From CAVTSA01 sp963737225 (GTDB lineage: Bacteria; Chloroflexota; Dormibacteria; Dormibacterales; Dormibacteraceae): 64,000 nt of DNA. The DNA lies in NCBI GenBank assembly GCA_963737225.1, contig CAVTSA010000013.1, forward strand, positions 558,001 to 622,000, written 5' to 3'. Made by a program: the position numbers and the translations under genes. Shown piece by piece: positions 14,483-23,616 of the stretch. Under the pieces are notes generated by a model, which had not been told where the DNA came from, made no database searches, and saw only the letters and a list, made by a program, of their open reading frames with translations. The stretch's first letter is position 1. Each line of letters starts with the position of its first letter.

Positions 14483-16444
14483 ATGTCCGATGTGCTCTAC
14501 ACCCCCGACGACAGGACCGTCGAGGCCACCCGACTCACGCACTACCGGCGCCGGCTGAACGCCGCCCGGGGGCTGGACCTCGGCTCGTACGGCGACCTGC
14601 AGCGGTGGTCGGTACAGCACCTGGAGGACTTCTGGGCCTCGCTCTGGGACTACTTCGAGGTCGCGGGCGACGGACCGGGGACGGAGATCCTCACCACGCA
14701 CCGGATGCCGGGGGCGCGCTGGTTCACCGAGGCCCGACTCAACTACGCCGAGAACGCGCTCCGCCGGCGAGGGGATGCGCTCGCCATCGTGGGCCGGTCG
14801 CAGACCCGCCCCGGGCTCGACCTCACCTGGGAGGCGCTCTACGACGCGGTCGCCCGCGCCCGCGGCGGCCTGCGCGCTCTCGGGATCGGCCGCGGCGACC
14901 GCGTCTCCGCCTACCTGCCCAACATCCCGGAGGCCATCGTGGCCTTCCTGGCCACCGCCAGCCTGGGAGCGGTCTGGTCGTCCTGCTCGCCCGAGTTCGG
15001 CGTGCGGAGCGTCACCGACCGTTTCAAGCAGGTTCAGCCCCGGCTGCTGCTGTGCGTCGACGGCTACCGCTGGGGCACGCGCGCCTTCGACCGCCGCGAC
15101 GCCGTCCGCGAGCTGTGCGCGGCGCTCCCCAGCGTCGAACACCTGGTCACCGTGCCCTATCTGGACCCGGGCGTGGCCGCGGTCGAGGCCGGCCCGCGGC
15201 CCACGCTCTGGGCCGACCTGCTGGCACACGGCGCCGAGCCCGGCTTCGAGCGGCTCCCGTTCGACCACCCGCTCGCGATCCTCTTCTCCTCGGGTACCAC
15301 GGGGCTTCCGAAGGCCATCATCCACTCGCACGGCGGCACCACCCTCGAGCACCTGAAGCAGCTGGCGCTTCACCAGGACATGGGTCCGCGGGATCGGTAC
15401 CTGCAGATCACGACCACCGCCTGGATGATGTGGAACCTCTTCGTGTCCGGGCTGCTGGTCGGAGCGACGCTGCTCTGCTTCGACGGAGACCCCTCGCATC
15501 CGGACGCGGGCGGCGTCTGGACCCAGGCGTCGGAGCTTCGTGCCGGAATCCTGGGGACCAGCGCCGCGTACCTCACCAACTGCCGGAAGAGCGGCGTGCA
15601 CCCGGCGCGGGAGCACGACATGTCCGCGCTCCGGGAGGTCACGTCGACCGGGTCTACGCTGACCGCGGACGTCGCCCGGTGGATCTACCAGGAGCTGCCG
15701 CCCGGCGTCCTGGTCTCCTCGATCTCCGGCGGCACCGACGTCTGCTCCGCCTTCGTGGGCGGAGTACCGGTGCTGCCGGTGGTCGCCGGTGAGATGGCAG
15801 CCGCCTACCTGGGGGTGGCCGCCGCGGCCTTCGACCCCGAGGGTCACGCGGTGGTCGGAAAGCAGGGCGAGCTGGTGATCACCGAGCCCATGCCCTCGAT
15901 GCCGGTCGGTTTCTGGGGCGACCCCGCCGGCGAGCGCTACCGGGAGTCCTACTTCGACGTCTATCCCGGGGTTTGGCGTCACGGTGACTGGATCACGTTC
16001 ACCGAGCGCGGCAGCTGCGTCATCTCCGGCCGTTCCGACGCCACCCTGAATCGGGGTGGGGTGCGGATCGGTTCGGCCGAGCTGTATGCGGTGGTGGACG
16101 AGTTCCCTCAAGTGCAGGAAAGCCTGGTGGTCCACCTGGAGGACGCGGGCGGCGGAGCGGGACGCCTGGTCTTGTTCGTGGCGCTGACCCCCGCCGCGGC
16201 GCTCGAAGGGGGCCTGCTGGACGCGATCAAGGCCGCGATCCGTCGCGATCTCTCGCCCCGCCACGTACCGGACGAGATCCACGTGCTGCCCGCGATCCCC
16301 AAGACGCTGACCGGCAAGAAGCTGGAGGTGCCGGTCAAACGGATCCTCCTCGGTGCAGCCCCCGAGTCGGTGGCCAGCCCCGGCGCGATCACCGGTGCCG
16401 ACGGTCTGCAGGCGGTGGCCGAGCTCGCGTCACACGCCGAATAG
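14483..16444 (+). CDS. aacS: Acetoacetyl-CoA synthetase (acetoacetate-CoA ligase)
   Basis: The 653-residue protein is an ANL-superfamily ligase with the length and N-terminal extension (FWASLWDYFEV) of acetoacetyl-CoA synthetase. The AMP-binding P-loop SSGTTGLPK is near residue 270, GSCVISGRSDATLNRGGVRIG is near 512-532, and the catalytic lysine is in KTLTGKKLEVP near the C-terminus. It activates acetoacetate with ATP and CoA, for ketone-body or PHB-derived carbon use. It is separated from the racemase by a dispersed repeat, so it may have its own promoter. Confidence 0.92.
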   Translation: MSDVLYTPDDRTVEATRLTHYRRRLNAARGLDLGSYGDLQRWSVQHLEDFWASLWDYFEVAGDGPGTEILTTHRMPGARWFTEARLNYAENALRRRGDALAIVGRSQTRPGLDLTWEALYDAVARARGGLRALGIGRGDRVSAYLPNIPEAIVAFLATASLGAVWSSCSPEFGVRSVTDRFKQVQPRLLLCVDGYRWGTRAFDRRDAVRELCAALPSVEHLVTVPYLDPGVAAVEAGPRPTLWADLLAHGAEPGFERLPFDHPLAILFSSGTTGLPKAIIHSHGGTTLEHLKQLALHQDMGPRDRYLQITTTAWMMWNLFVSGLLVGATLLCFDGDPSHPDAGGVWTQASELRAGILGTSAAYLTNCRKSGVHPAREHDMSALREVTSTGSTLTADVARWIYQELPPGVLVSSISGGTDVCSAFVGGVPVLPVVAGEMAAAYLGVAAAAFDPEGHAVVGKQGELVITEPMPSMPVGFWGDPAGERYRESYFDVYPGVWRHGDWITFTERGSCVISGRSDATLNRGGVRIGSAELYAVVDEFPQVQESLVVHLEDAGGGAGRLVLFVALTPAAALEGGLLDAIKAAIRRDLSPRHVPDEIHVLPAIPKTLTGKKLEVPVKRILLGAAPESVASPGAITGADGLQAVAELASHAE

Positions 16445-16446
16445 GG

Positions 16447-16510
16447 GGCCGTCTCCCGGCAACCGGGGCCTACGGGTGCCGCTTCTTGTGCCCGGTTGCC
16501 GGGAAACGGC
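16447..16510. repeat. Long inverted repeat between convergent genes
   Basis: CCGTCTCCCGGCAACCGGG and its near-perfect inverse CCCGGTTGCCGGGAAACGG flank a 23-base loop. Each arm is itself palindromic around CCCGG-N3-CCGGG. It may act as a bidirectional terminator, though it lacks a T-tract. Confidence 0.6.
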
Positions 16511-16520
16511 GGAGCTCAGG

Positions 16521-18377
16521 TCAGGCCCGTGGGAGCCAGACCCGCATCGGATGCGGACCGCGGTTGGCCCAGACGCAGTAAGGGATGGCGGTTGCGGTGA
16601 CCGCGCCGTCCGCCCCCGACAGCCGTGCCGGAAACCGTATGACCGTGACCCCGCCGAGGAGCTCGGGCCGGTGTTCCGACGCGAACGTGAGGCCGGCCTC
16701 GACACGCAGGTCGTCGACGACGACGCCGATCTCCTGGTCTGGCTCCTCAACGGCGTAGACGAGCGGGCCCCGCTCGATCGCGACGCATCCGCGAACGGCA
16801 TCCACACGCGCGGGGGCCTCCACCAACCTGGTGCGCAGCGGCAGCTCGAGGCGCACGCTCTCGCCGTCGTGGAAGACCCGCGAGACCGAGGCGTACGTGG
16901 CCGCGGGCGCCGGTGACCCCTCCAGCGTGGCCCCCTCCGCCCAGGCGGGGATCCGCAGCGCCAGCTCCACCTCCCGGTCGGGCGCCTGCTCGACGACGAC
17001 CTCGATCGAGCCCCGCCAGGGGTACTCGGTCTCCACCCGCAGGGCGACGGTGCCCGCTTCCGTCGACGCGACGATCGACGCCGGTGCGTACTGGTGCAGC
17101 TGGACGCCGGAGCCGGTCGTGGTGGCCAGGTAGCCGGCGAGCTGCGCGAGCGTGCGCATCAGGTTCGGCGGGCAGCATGCGCAGTCGAACCACCGGTGGC
17201 GTCCGCCCGCCGGGCTCCGCTCGTGATCAGCCTGCGCGCCCTGTCGCAGGTGCAGGGTGTTCACGTAGAAGTACTCGTCCCCCCGCAGGGAGACCCCGGG
17301 CATCGTCCCATTGAGGAGGAGCCTCTCGATCTGGTCCCCGTACACCACGTCGCCGGTGGCGAGCAGCATCCGCCAGGCCCACTGCACGGCCCCGATCGCG
17401 GCGCAGGTCTCCGCGTAAGCGCGGTCCGGGGGCAGCTCGTAGGGGTCGCCGAACGCCTCGTGGTCCCAACGGGCGCCCAGCCCGCCCGTGAGGTACTGCT
17501 TGGTCCGCCGCATGTGCGTGTACTGCCGGCCGAGCGCCCCCAGGAGTGCCGGGTCGTCGCTCTCGATCGCAACGTCGGTGGCCCCCGCTGCCAGGTACAC
17601 GGCGCGGACCGCATGTCCCTCGACCGTCTCCGCTTCCCGCACCGGCACCCGGTCGGAGAGGTAGACCGGCTCGCCTCCATACCGGGCGGTGAGGCCGTGA
17701 CCGCGAGCGTCGACGAAGTACCCGGCCAGGTCGAGGTAGGCCCGGGTGCCGGTCTGACGGTAGAGCTCGACGAGACCGAGCTCGACCTCGGGGTGCCCGT
17801 CAACGTCTTCGCGCTTGCCGGCCCCGAACGTCCGCACCAGGTGGTCGGCGACCCCGACCGCGACGCGCTGTAGGTCGTCGTACGTGGTACACCGGGACTG
17901 CGCCACCGCGGCCTGGAGGAGGTGCCCCGCGCAGTACAGCTCGTGGTCCCGCGCCAGGTCGCGATAGCGATCACCCCGCACCTGGATCACCGTGTTGAGG
18001 TAGCCGTCGTCGGCCTGGGCGGCGGCCACGAGTGACGTCACCTCGAGCTGCCGCCGGAGCAGCACCCGGTCAGGTTCCCGGCCGTACTCCCAGGCGGCCG
18101 CCTCGAGCCACTTGTAGACGTCGGAGTCGGCGAAGGGTCGGCCTCTGGTCTCACCGGTGGCGGTGCCCGCGGCGATGCGGAAGTTCTCCAGGTTGCCGGC
18201 CTCCTCCAGCTGCCGCAGCCCGTCGGGGAGGGACACCGAGCGGTTGACCTGCTGGCGTTCGAGCCAGTAGCCACCGGTGATGCGCGACGCGTCGAGCCCG
18301 AGCGGGCGCAGCGTGACCCTCCCCTTCGCACTCACGCGCGCCGGAGAGATCGAAGCAGTGGCGGAGACGCTCGACAT
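16521..18377 (-). CDS. Glycoside hydrolase family 127 (DUF1680), beta-L-arabinofuranosidase-like
   Basis: The 618-residue protein has the (alpha/alpha)6 barrel sequence of DUF1680/GH127. The zinc/nucleophile cluster is visible as C399-A-C401-C402 in FDCACCPPNLMR, and the partner Glu as E323 in YAETCAAIG, equivalent to the Glu/Cys set described for HypBA1. There is no signal peptide, so it acts on imported oligosaccharides. ATG 18377 is preferred because AAAGGAGGAGG sits just upstream. It is divergent from a GH172 gene, which points to an arabinofuranose-related locus. Confidence 0.9.
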   Translation of the reverse strand: MSSVSATASISPARVSAKGRVTLRPLGLDASRITGGYWLERQQVNRSVSLPDGLRQLEEAGNLENFRIAAGTATGETRGRPFADSDVYKWLEAAAWEYGREPDRVLLRRQLEVTSLVAAAQADDGYLNTVIQVRGDRYRDLARDHELYCAGHLLQAAVAQSRCTTYDDLQRVAVGVADHLVRTFGAGKREDVDGHPEVELGLVELYRQTGTRAYLDLAGYFVDARGHGLTARYGGEPVYLSDRVPVREAETVEGHAVRAVYLAAGATDVAIESDDPALLGALGRQYTHMRRTKQYLTGGLGARWDHEAFGDPYELPPDRAYAETCAAIGAVQWAWRMLLATGDVVYGDQIERLLLNGTMPGVSLRGDEYFYVNTLHLRQGAQADHERSPAGGRHRWFDCACCPPNLMRTLAQLAGYLATTTGSGVQLHQYAPASIVASTEAGTVALRVETEYPWRGSIEVVVEQAPDREVELALRIPAWAEGATLEGSPAPAATYASVSRVFHDGESVRLELPLRTRLVEAPARVDAVRGCVAIERGPLVYAVEEPDQEIGVVVDDLRVEAGLTFASEHRPELLGGVTVIRFPARLSGADGAVTATAIPYCVWANRGPHPMRVWLPRA

Positions 18378-18471
18378 GTGGACCTCCTCCTTTGGCCGGC
18401 GCACGACGGACCCGACAGGCTCCGGTCCCAGTGGAATTAGCGCAAGTGAACCTACACACCCGCTCCCGACG

Positions 18472-18485
18472 CGATCTCGAGAGCG
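18472..18485. promoter_or_regulatory. Near-palindrome CGATCTCGAGAGCG between divergent glycosidase genes
   Basis: A 14-bp sequence with 12 of 14 symmetric positions lies in the 131-bp gap between the GH127 and GH172 starts. It could be an operator for a LacI-type regulator, but none is adjacent. I see no other clear signal in this gap. Confidence 0.3.
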
Positions 18486-18508
18486 GCGCCCTGCGAGAGT
18501 AGGGGACC

Positions 18509-19609
<1,101 letters not shown>

Positions 19610-19642
19610 AGACCGCTCGCCGACGCCGCGACCCTTCGCGGA

Positions 19643-19969
19643 TCAGCGATGGACGAGAGCGAACAGGATGGCCGCGAGAACGACGCCGATGAGCATGAAT
19701 GCGGTGAGGCCGGCGTTCACGTAGCCCAAGACCAGGCCCCAGAGAGCGAGCTGGTCCCCACTCTCGCCGCGCTGCGCGATCTGGTTCCTGGCGATGTACC
19801 CGGTGATGATCGCGGGCACGCCGGCGAGCGGACCCAGAGCGAGCACGAACGACCCGATTCCGAGGGCGAGGCTCACGATCGCGAGCACGTTGGTAGTCGG
19901 GGCGGCGGACCCGTACGCCGGAGCCGGATAAGGCGGCTGCGGCTGTGGGAATGACGGTTGCTGTTCCAT
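19643..19969 (-). CDS. DUF4190 domain membrane protein
   Basis: A short Pro/Gln-rich N-terminus (QPPYPAPAYGSAAP) is followed by two transmembrane segments, NVLAIVSLALGIGSFVLALG and LWGLVLGYVNAGLTAFMLIG, with GYIARNQIAQRGESGDQ between them. This is the DUF4190 layout, common in Gram-positive and related bacteria; its function is unknown. A GTG nine bases upstream is an alternative start. It is convergent with the GH172 gene. Confidence 0.8.
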   Translation of the reverse strand: MEQQPSFPQPQPPYPAPAYGSAAPTTNVLAIVSLALGIGSFVLALGPLAGVPAIITGYIARNQIAQRGESGDQLALWGLVLGYVNAGLTAFMLIGVVLAAILFALVHR

Positions 19970-20072
19970 GGCACCCACGCTAGAGGCGCGCTGTTTCGTA
20001 CCTGTGTCCGCGGCCGGGACGCGCGCGTACCAAAGGTCAAAGGCTAGATGATTCTTTTATGATATAGTATTG

Positions 20073-20093
20073 TCTGATAGCAACGATATCAGA
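20073..20093. promoter_or_regulatory. Inverted repeat TCTGATA-N7-TATCAGA in an AT-rich promoter region
   Basis: Perfect 7-bp arms lie in an unusually AT-rich stretch (20040-20100), just upstream of the membrane protein at 20112. Two -10-like hexamers, TATGAT and TATAGT, precede it at 20058-20068. It looks like an operator for a dimeric repressor whose gene is not adjacent. Confidence 0.5.
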
Positions 20094-20111
20094 TAGATAC
20101 GGGGGATTCTT

Positions 20112-20856
20112 ATGACAGATCGGTACGAGACGACCGAGAGACCGGTGGCCGCTGAGAGCCCCGTGGCTGCACGAGAGGCCGGTGGCCGGCGAGAGGCCGG
20201 TGGCCGGCGAGAGGCCGGTGGCCGGCGAGAGGCCGGTGGCCGGTGAGAGGCCGGTGGCCGGTGAGAGGCCGGTGGCCGGTGAGCCGGCGGTGGTACCGGC
20301 AGCCGACGATACGATCGCTGCGCGGCGCGCCGGGGCGAGGGCGCGAGCCCGCCACGGAGGCTTCGATTGGATCGCCACGTTCCTCGGATTCGCGGCCGCC
20401 GTGTTCTTCCTGGCCGTGTTCCTCGGAGTGGTGGGCGCGATCGTCGGGACCAGCGGGTACCGGATCGCGACCGGGTCGGTGACGGCCATGGTCAACTCCC
20501 AGGCGGGCATCATCGCCGTGGCCGGCTCGCTGGTCGCGACGTTCCTGGCCTACTTCATCGGCGGCTACGCCGCGGGCCGCCTCGCCCGCTACGACGGCCT
20601 TGTCAACGGGTTGGGCGTCGTGCTCTGGACGATCATCATCGCGATCGCGCTCAGCATCGCGGGCGCGGTCTTGAACAGCCGCTTCCAGGTGGCCCAGCAG
20701 CTTCACCTCGGCATCAATCTGCACGACCTGACGATCGCCGGTGTCATCTCCGGCGCGGTGACGCTCATCGTCATGCTCGTCGGCGCCGGCCTCGGAGGCA
20801 TGCTCGGCACCTACTACCACCGCCGGGTCGACCGCGATCTGGGCGCCCTGGCCTGA
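20112..20856 (+). CDS. Repeat-bearing membrane protein, frameshifted near the N-terminus
   Basis: The ATG at 20112 follows CGGGGGAT and encodes MTDRYETTERPVAAESPVAA. One extra base at about 20171 then shifts the frame. The second frame has six ERPVAG repeats and a four-helix membrane domain (WIATFLGFAAAVFFLAVFLG, GIIAVAGSLVATFLAYFIGG, LGVVLWTIIIAIALSIAGAV, GVISGAVTLIVMLVGAGLGG). ERPVAA and ESPVAA in the first frame clearly continue the repeat series, so the two frames were once joined. Restart from a GTG at 20182 would still make the membrane part. Function is unknown. Confidence 0.6.
20172..20279 (+). repeat. Six tandem 18-bp repeats encoding ERPVAG
   Basis: The unit YGAGAGGCCGGTGGCCGG (Y is C in the first four copies and T in the last two) repeats six times without interruption. 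Copy-number change would keep the reading frame, so length variation of the N-terminal linker between strains is expected. Confidence 0.9.
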
Positions 20857-20877
20857 GCCATCCGTCGCAGAGACGAC

Positions 20878-20917
20878 AAAAGGGCGGGTGTCCACGGTGG
20901 ACACTCGCCCTCTTTTT
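20878..20917. terminator. Bidirectional intrinsic terminator
   Basis: GGGCGGGTGTCCA and TGGACACTCGCCC form a 13-bp stem with one mismatch and a 3-base loop. It is preceded by AAAA and followed by TCTTTTT. It separates the membrane protein gene from the convergent end of the suf operon. Confidence 0.9.
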
Positions 20918-20921
20918 GCTC

Positions 20922-21239
20922 TCAGATCAGGCCCAGCTCCCAGCGCGCATCCTCGGTCATCCGCTCCGGTGTCCAGGGCGGGTCGTACACGATCTCGACC
21001 CCCGCGTCTTCGATGCCGTCGAGGAGGAGCAGGCGGTCGCGAACGTCGTTCATGACCTCGGGTGCCATCGGGCAACCGATCGCGGTCAGCGTCATCTTGA
21101 CGTCGACGCGACCCGGTGTCGGGTTGACCTCGTAGACGAGGCCCAGGTCCACGATATTGACCGGGATCTCGGGGTCGAACACCTCCCGAAGGGCTTCCAG
21201 GACCTGCGTCTCGTCGACGATCGTGGTGGAACCGGCCAT
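20922..21239 (-). CDS. sufT: SUF system Fe-S assembly protein SufT (MIP18/DUF59 family)
   Basis: The 105-residue protein is a single DUF59/MIP18 domain with EVFDPEIPVNIVDLGLVYEV and the conserved cysteine in TAIGCPMAPEV. SufT helps mature Fe-S proteins under high demand. It is the last gene of the suf operon, overlapping the rhodanese stop at a TGAGGATG junction. A GTG two codons upstream is an alternative start. Confidence 0.9.
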   Translation of the reverse strand: MAGSTTIVDETQVLEALREVFDPEIPVNIVDLGLVYEVNPTPGRVDVKMTLTAIGCPMAPEVMNDVRDRLLLLDGIEDAGVEIVYDPPWTPERMTEDARWELGLI

Positions 21240-21241
21240 CC

Positions 21242-21580
21242 TCACTTCTCCTGCGGCAGGCCGGCCTCGCGCCAGGCCTTGTGCCCGCCCCGGAAGTTGA
21301 CCACGTCCTTGACGCCGAGGGCGACCGCCATCTCCGACGCGACCGCGGATCGCTCGCCGACCTCGCAGGCGAAGATCGTGTGGTCCTGGAATCGGGCCGC
21401 GCCCGGATTGGCCAGGATCGAAGCCAGCACCACGTTGCGGGACCCCGGGATGTGTCCGGCGGCGTGCTCCCAGCCCTCGCGCACGTCCACCACCTCGTAC
21501 TCGCCGCTGTCGATCAACCTCTGGATCTCGTCGAGCTTGAGGTCGCGGTACGAGGTCTCTTCTTCTTTTTCTTGTGCCAT
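21242..21580 (-). CDS. Single-domain rhodanese-like protein
   Basis: The 112-residue rhodanese domain has the structural motif VVDVREGWEHAAGHIPGSRN and the active-site loop C72-EVGERS. Rhodaneses move sulfane sulfur. Its place between sufU and sufT suggests that it feeds or buffers persulfide for cluster assembly, which is inference from context. Length is complete for a single domain. Confidence 0.88.
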   Translation of the reverse strand: MAQEKEEETSYRDLKLDEIQRLIDSGEYEVVDVREGWEHAAGHIPGSRNVVLASILANPGAARFQDHTIFACEVGERSAVASEMAVALGVKDVVNFRGGHKAWREAGLPQEK

Positions 21581-21611
21581 CAGTCCTGTTCTACCTCACG
21601 TGACCGGGTCT

Positions 21612-22016
21612 CTATTCGAAGTCGTCCTCATCCTGATCTGCCAGGCCCCAGGCACCCACCTTCAGCACCTTGAGCGGCAGCAGCGCGCACTTGAGGCGCG
21701 CCGGCGAGATCTGGATGCCCAGCTCCTCCAGCACGTCGTCACGCGAGATCTCCCTCGCCTCCTCGAGCCGCAGCCCCTTGAGACGCTCGGTGAGCAGCGA
21801 GGCCGAGGCCTGCGAGATCGCGCACCCGCGGCCGTGGAACCGGACGTCGGCGATCGTTCCGCAGTCGAGCTTGAAGTCCATGCCCACGACGTCCCCGCAC
21901 AGCGGGTTGTGCTCCTCGTGCGAGATGTCGGCGCCTTCAAGCCGCCCGAAGTTGCGGGGGTTGCGAAAGTGGTCGAGAATGAATTCGCGATAGAACTGCT
22001 CGTCGGGTGCCGCCAT
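21612..22016 (-). CDS. sufU: Fe-S scaffold / sulfur-transfer protein SufU
   Basis: The 134-residue protein has the SufU/IscU-type ligands C40 (NPLCGD, with D42), C65 (GRGCAIS) and C110 (KCALLPL). The stretch between the second and third cysteines has the extra segment typical of the zinc-bound SufU that accepts persulfide from SufS. It follows sufS by 17 bases. Confidence 0.93.
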   Translation of the reverse strand: MAAPDEQFYREFILDHFRNPRNFGRLEGADISHEEHNPLCGDVVGMDFKLDCGTIADVRFHGRGCAISQASASLLTERLKGLRLEEAREISRDDVLEELGIQISPARLKCALLPLKVLKVGAWGLADQDEDDFE

Positions 22017-22033
22017 CCCCCCTTGAAACCTCC

Positions 22034-23239
22034 TCAGACGCCGAAGATCTTCCGCGCGTCGTACAGCCCGGCCACCAGCCGGTCCACGTCGTCCCGCGTG
22101 TTGTACAGGTAGAGGCTGGCGCGGACCGTCGCCGGAACGTCGAGGCGGTCCATCAGGGGCATGGTGCAGTTGTGACCGGAGCGCACCGCCACGTCGTGCC
22201 GGTCGAGGATGGTGGCGACGTCATGGGGATGGATGCCCGCGATCTCGAACGAGAGCACCCCGGCACGGTCCTTGGCCCCAGCCGGGGGGCCAAAGACGCG
22301 GAGCCCGGGCACGTCGGCGAGTGCTTCCATCGCGTAGTCGGTCAGCGCCGCTTCGTGCGCCCGCATCGCGTCCAGGCCCGTCTCCTGCAGGTAGTCGATC
22401 GCGGCCCCCAGCCCGATCGCCTCCGCGATCGGCTGGGTACCCGCCTCGAACTTGTGCGGGAGCGGGGCGAAGGTGGTCTTCCGCAGCGTGACCACGTCGA
22501 TCATCTCCCCGCCGGCCAGAAACGGCGGCATCGCGTCCAGCAGGGAGCGCCGGCCGTAGAGGACTCCAACCCCGGTCGGCCCGCACATCTTGTGGCTGCT
22601 GAAGGCGTAGAAGTCGCATCCGACATCCTGCACGTCGATTCCCAGGTGCGGGGCTCCCTGTGCCCCGTCGACCACGACGGTCGCCCCCGCCGCGTGGGCG
22701 AGCGCGGTCATCTCCTTGATCGGATTGATCGTCCCGAGGGTGTTCGAAACCTGGTTGAACGCGACCAGCTTGGGGCTCTCCTCGAGCAGGGCCCGGTATT
22801 GGTCCTGGCGCAAGCGTCCCTCTTCATCGATATCGACGAAGCCGAGCCGGGCCCCGCGCTCCTCAGCGAGCAGCTGCCAGGGCACCAGGTTGGAGTGGTG
22901 CTCCATCACCGTGGTGACGATGACATCACCCGCCTGGATGTTGCTCCTCCCCCAGCTGTAGGCGACCAGGTTCAACCCTCCGGTGGTCCCGGACGTGAAG
23001 ACGATCTCCCGCGCGGAGGCGGCGTTGACGTATCCCTGTGCCCGCTTGCGCGCGCCCTCGAAGCCGGCGGTGGCCCGCTCGGACATCCGGTAGGCGGCGC
23101 GCAGGATGTTGGAGTTGTACTGGGTGAAGTACTCCTCCATCGCCTCCAGGACCGGCCGCGGCCGCTGTGCGGTGTTGGCTGAGTCGAGATAGGCGACCCC
23201 GGTCTCGAAGATCGGGAAGTCGCGGCGGATCGCCGCCAC
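22034..23239 (-). CDS. sufS: Cysteine desulfurase SufS
   Basis: The 401-residue class V aminotransferase-fold enzyme removes sulfur from cysteine for Fe-S assembly. The PLP lysine is K217 (SSHKMCGP), and the persulfide cysteine is C358 in RSGHNCTMP, the short-loop group II type. The start is GTG 23239; the in-frame sequence DYVAAIRRDFPIF-like upstream runs into a stop within about 9 codons. It lies 27 bases after the Rieske gene. Confidence 0.94.
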   Translation of the reverse strand: MAAIRRDFPIFETGVAYLDSANTAQRPRPVLEAMEEYFTQYNSNILRAAYRMSERATAGFEGARKRAQGYVNAASAREIVFTSGTTGGLNLVAYSWGRSNIQAGDVIVTTVMEHHSNLVPWQLLAEERGARLGFVDIDEEGRLRQDQYRALLEESPKLVAFNQVSNTLGTINPIKEMTALAHAAGATVVVDGAQGAPHLGIDVQDVGCDFYAFSSHKMCGPTGVGVLYGRRSLLDAMPPFLAGGEMIDVVTLRKTTFAPLPHKFEAGTQPIAEAIGLGAAIDYLQETGLDAMRAHEAALTDYAMEALADVPGLRVFGPPAGAKDRAGVLSFEIAGIHPHDVATILDRHDVAVRSGHNCTMPLMDRLDVPATVRASLYLYNTRDDVDRLVAGLYDARKIFGV

Positions 23240-23266
23240 GTCGTACGTCCCGAGAGCGGATCGTGG

Positions 23267-23611
23267 TCACGACGGGATCTCGACCAGGACATCGTCCCCC
23301 TCGACGCGGGTTCGGTAGGCGCGGACCGGCTGGGTGGCCGGCAGACCCCGTACCGCACCCGACTGCAGATTGAACTTGGAGCCGTGGGCGGGGCACTCGA
23401 CCTCGTCGCCCCAGACCTCGCCCTCGCTCAGCGAGTACTCCTCGTGTGAGCACTCGTCATCGAGGGCGCAGTACACGCCTTCATCGGTGCGGGCGAGGCA
23501 GAGCACCAGGCCGCCGGCCTCCACCTGCATCGCGGTCTCCGGCTCCAAATCGTGCTTCGAGGCCACCCGGATCGACTTCGTCGGGGTCGCCTCGGGTTCG
23601 AGATCAGCCAT
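23267..23611 (-). CDS. Rieske-type [2Fe-2S] ferredoxin
   Basis: The 114-residue protein holds the Rieske ligands C54-x-H56 (ECSHEEY) and C73-x2-H76 (ECPAHGSKF), with normal spacing for a small biphenyl-dioxygenase-type ferredoxin. It sits between sufD and sufS with a 5-base gap to sufD. Such ferredoxins are often embedded in suf operons and may supply electrons for cluster assembly, which is inferred. Confidence 0.92.
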   Translation of the reverse strand: MADLEPEATPTKSIRVASKHDLEPETAMQVEAGGLVLCLARTDEGVYCALDDECSHEEYSLSEGEVWGDEVECPAHGSKFNLQSGAVRGLPATQPVRAYRTRVEGDDVLVEIPS

Positions 23612-23616
23612 CAGAA

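Noticed and set aside
14228..16282. A 684-codon open frame antisense to acetoacetyl-CoA synthetase
   Set aside because: Shadow frame in high-GC DNA; the plus-strand gene has all ANL motifs.
20172..20279. Tandem 18-bp repeats as a CRISPR-like array
   Set aside because: There are no spacers, the unit is a multiple of three and encodes ERPVAG continuous with a membrane protein.
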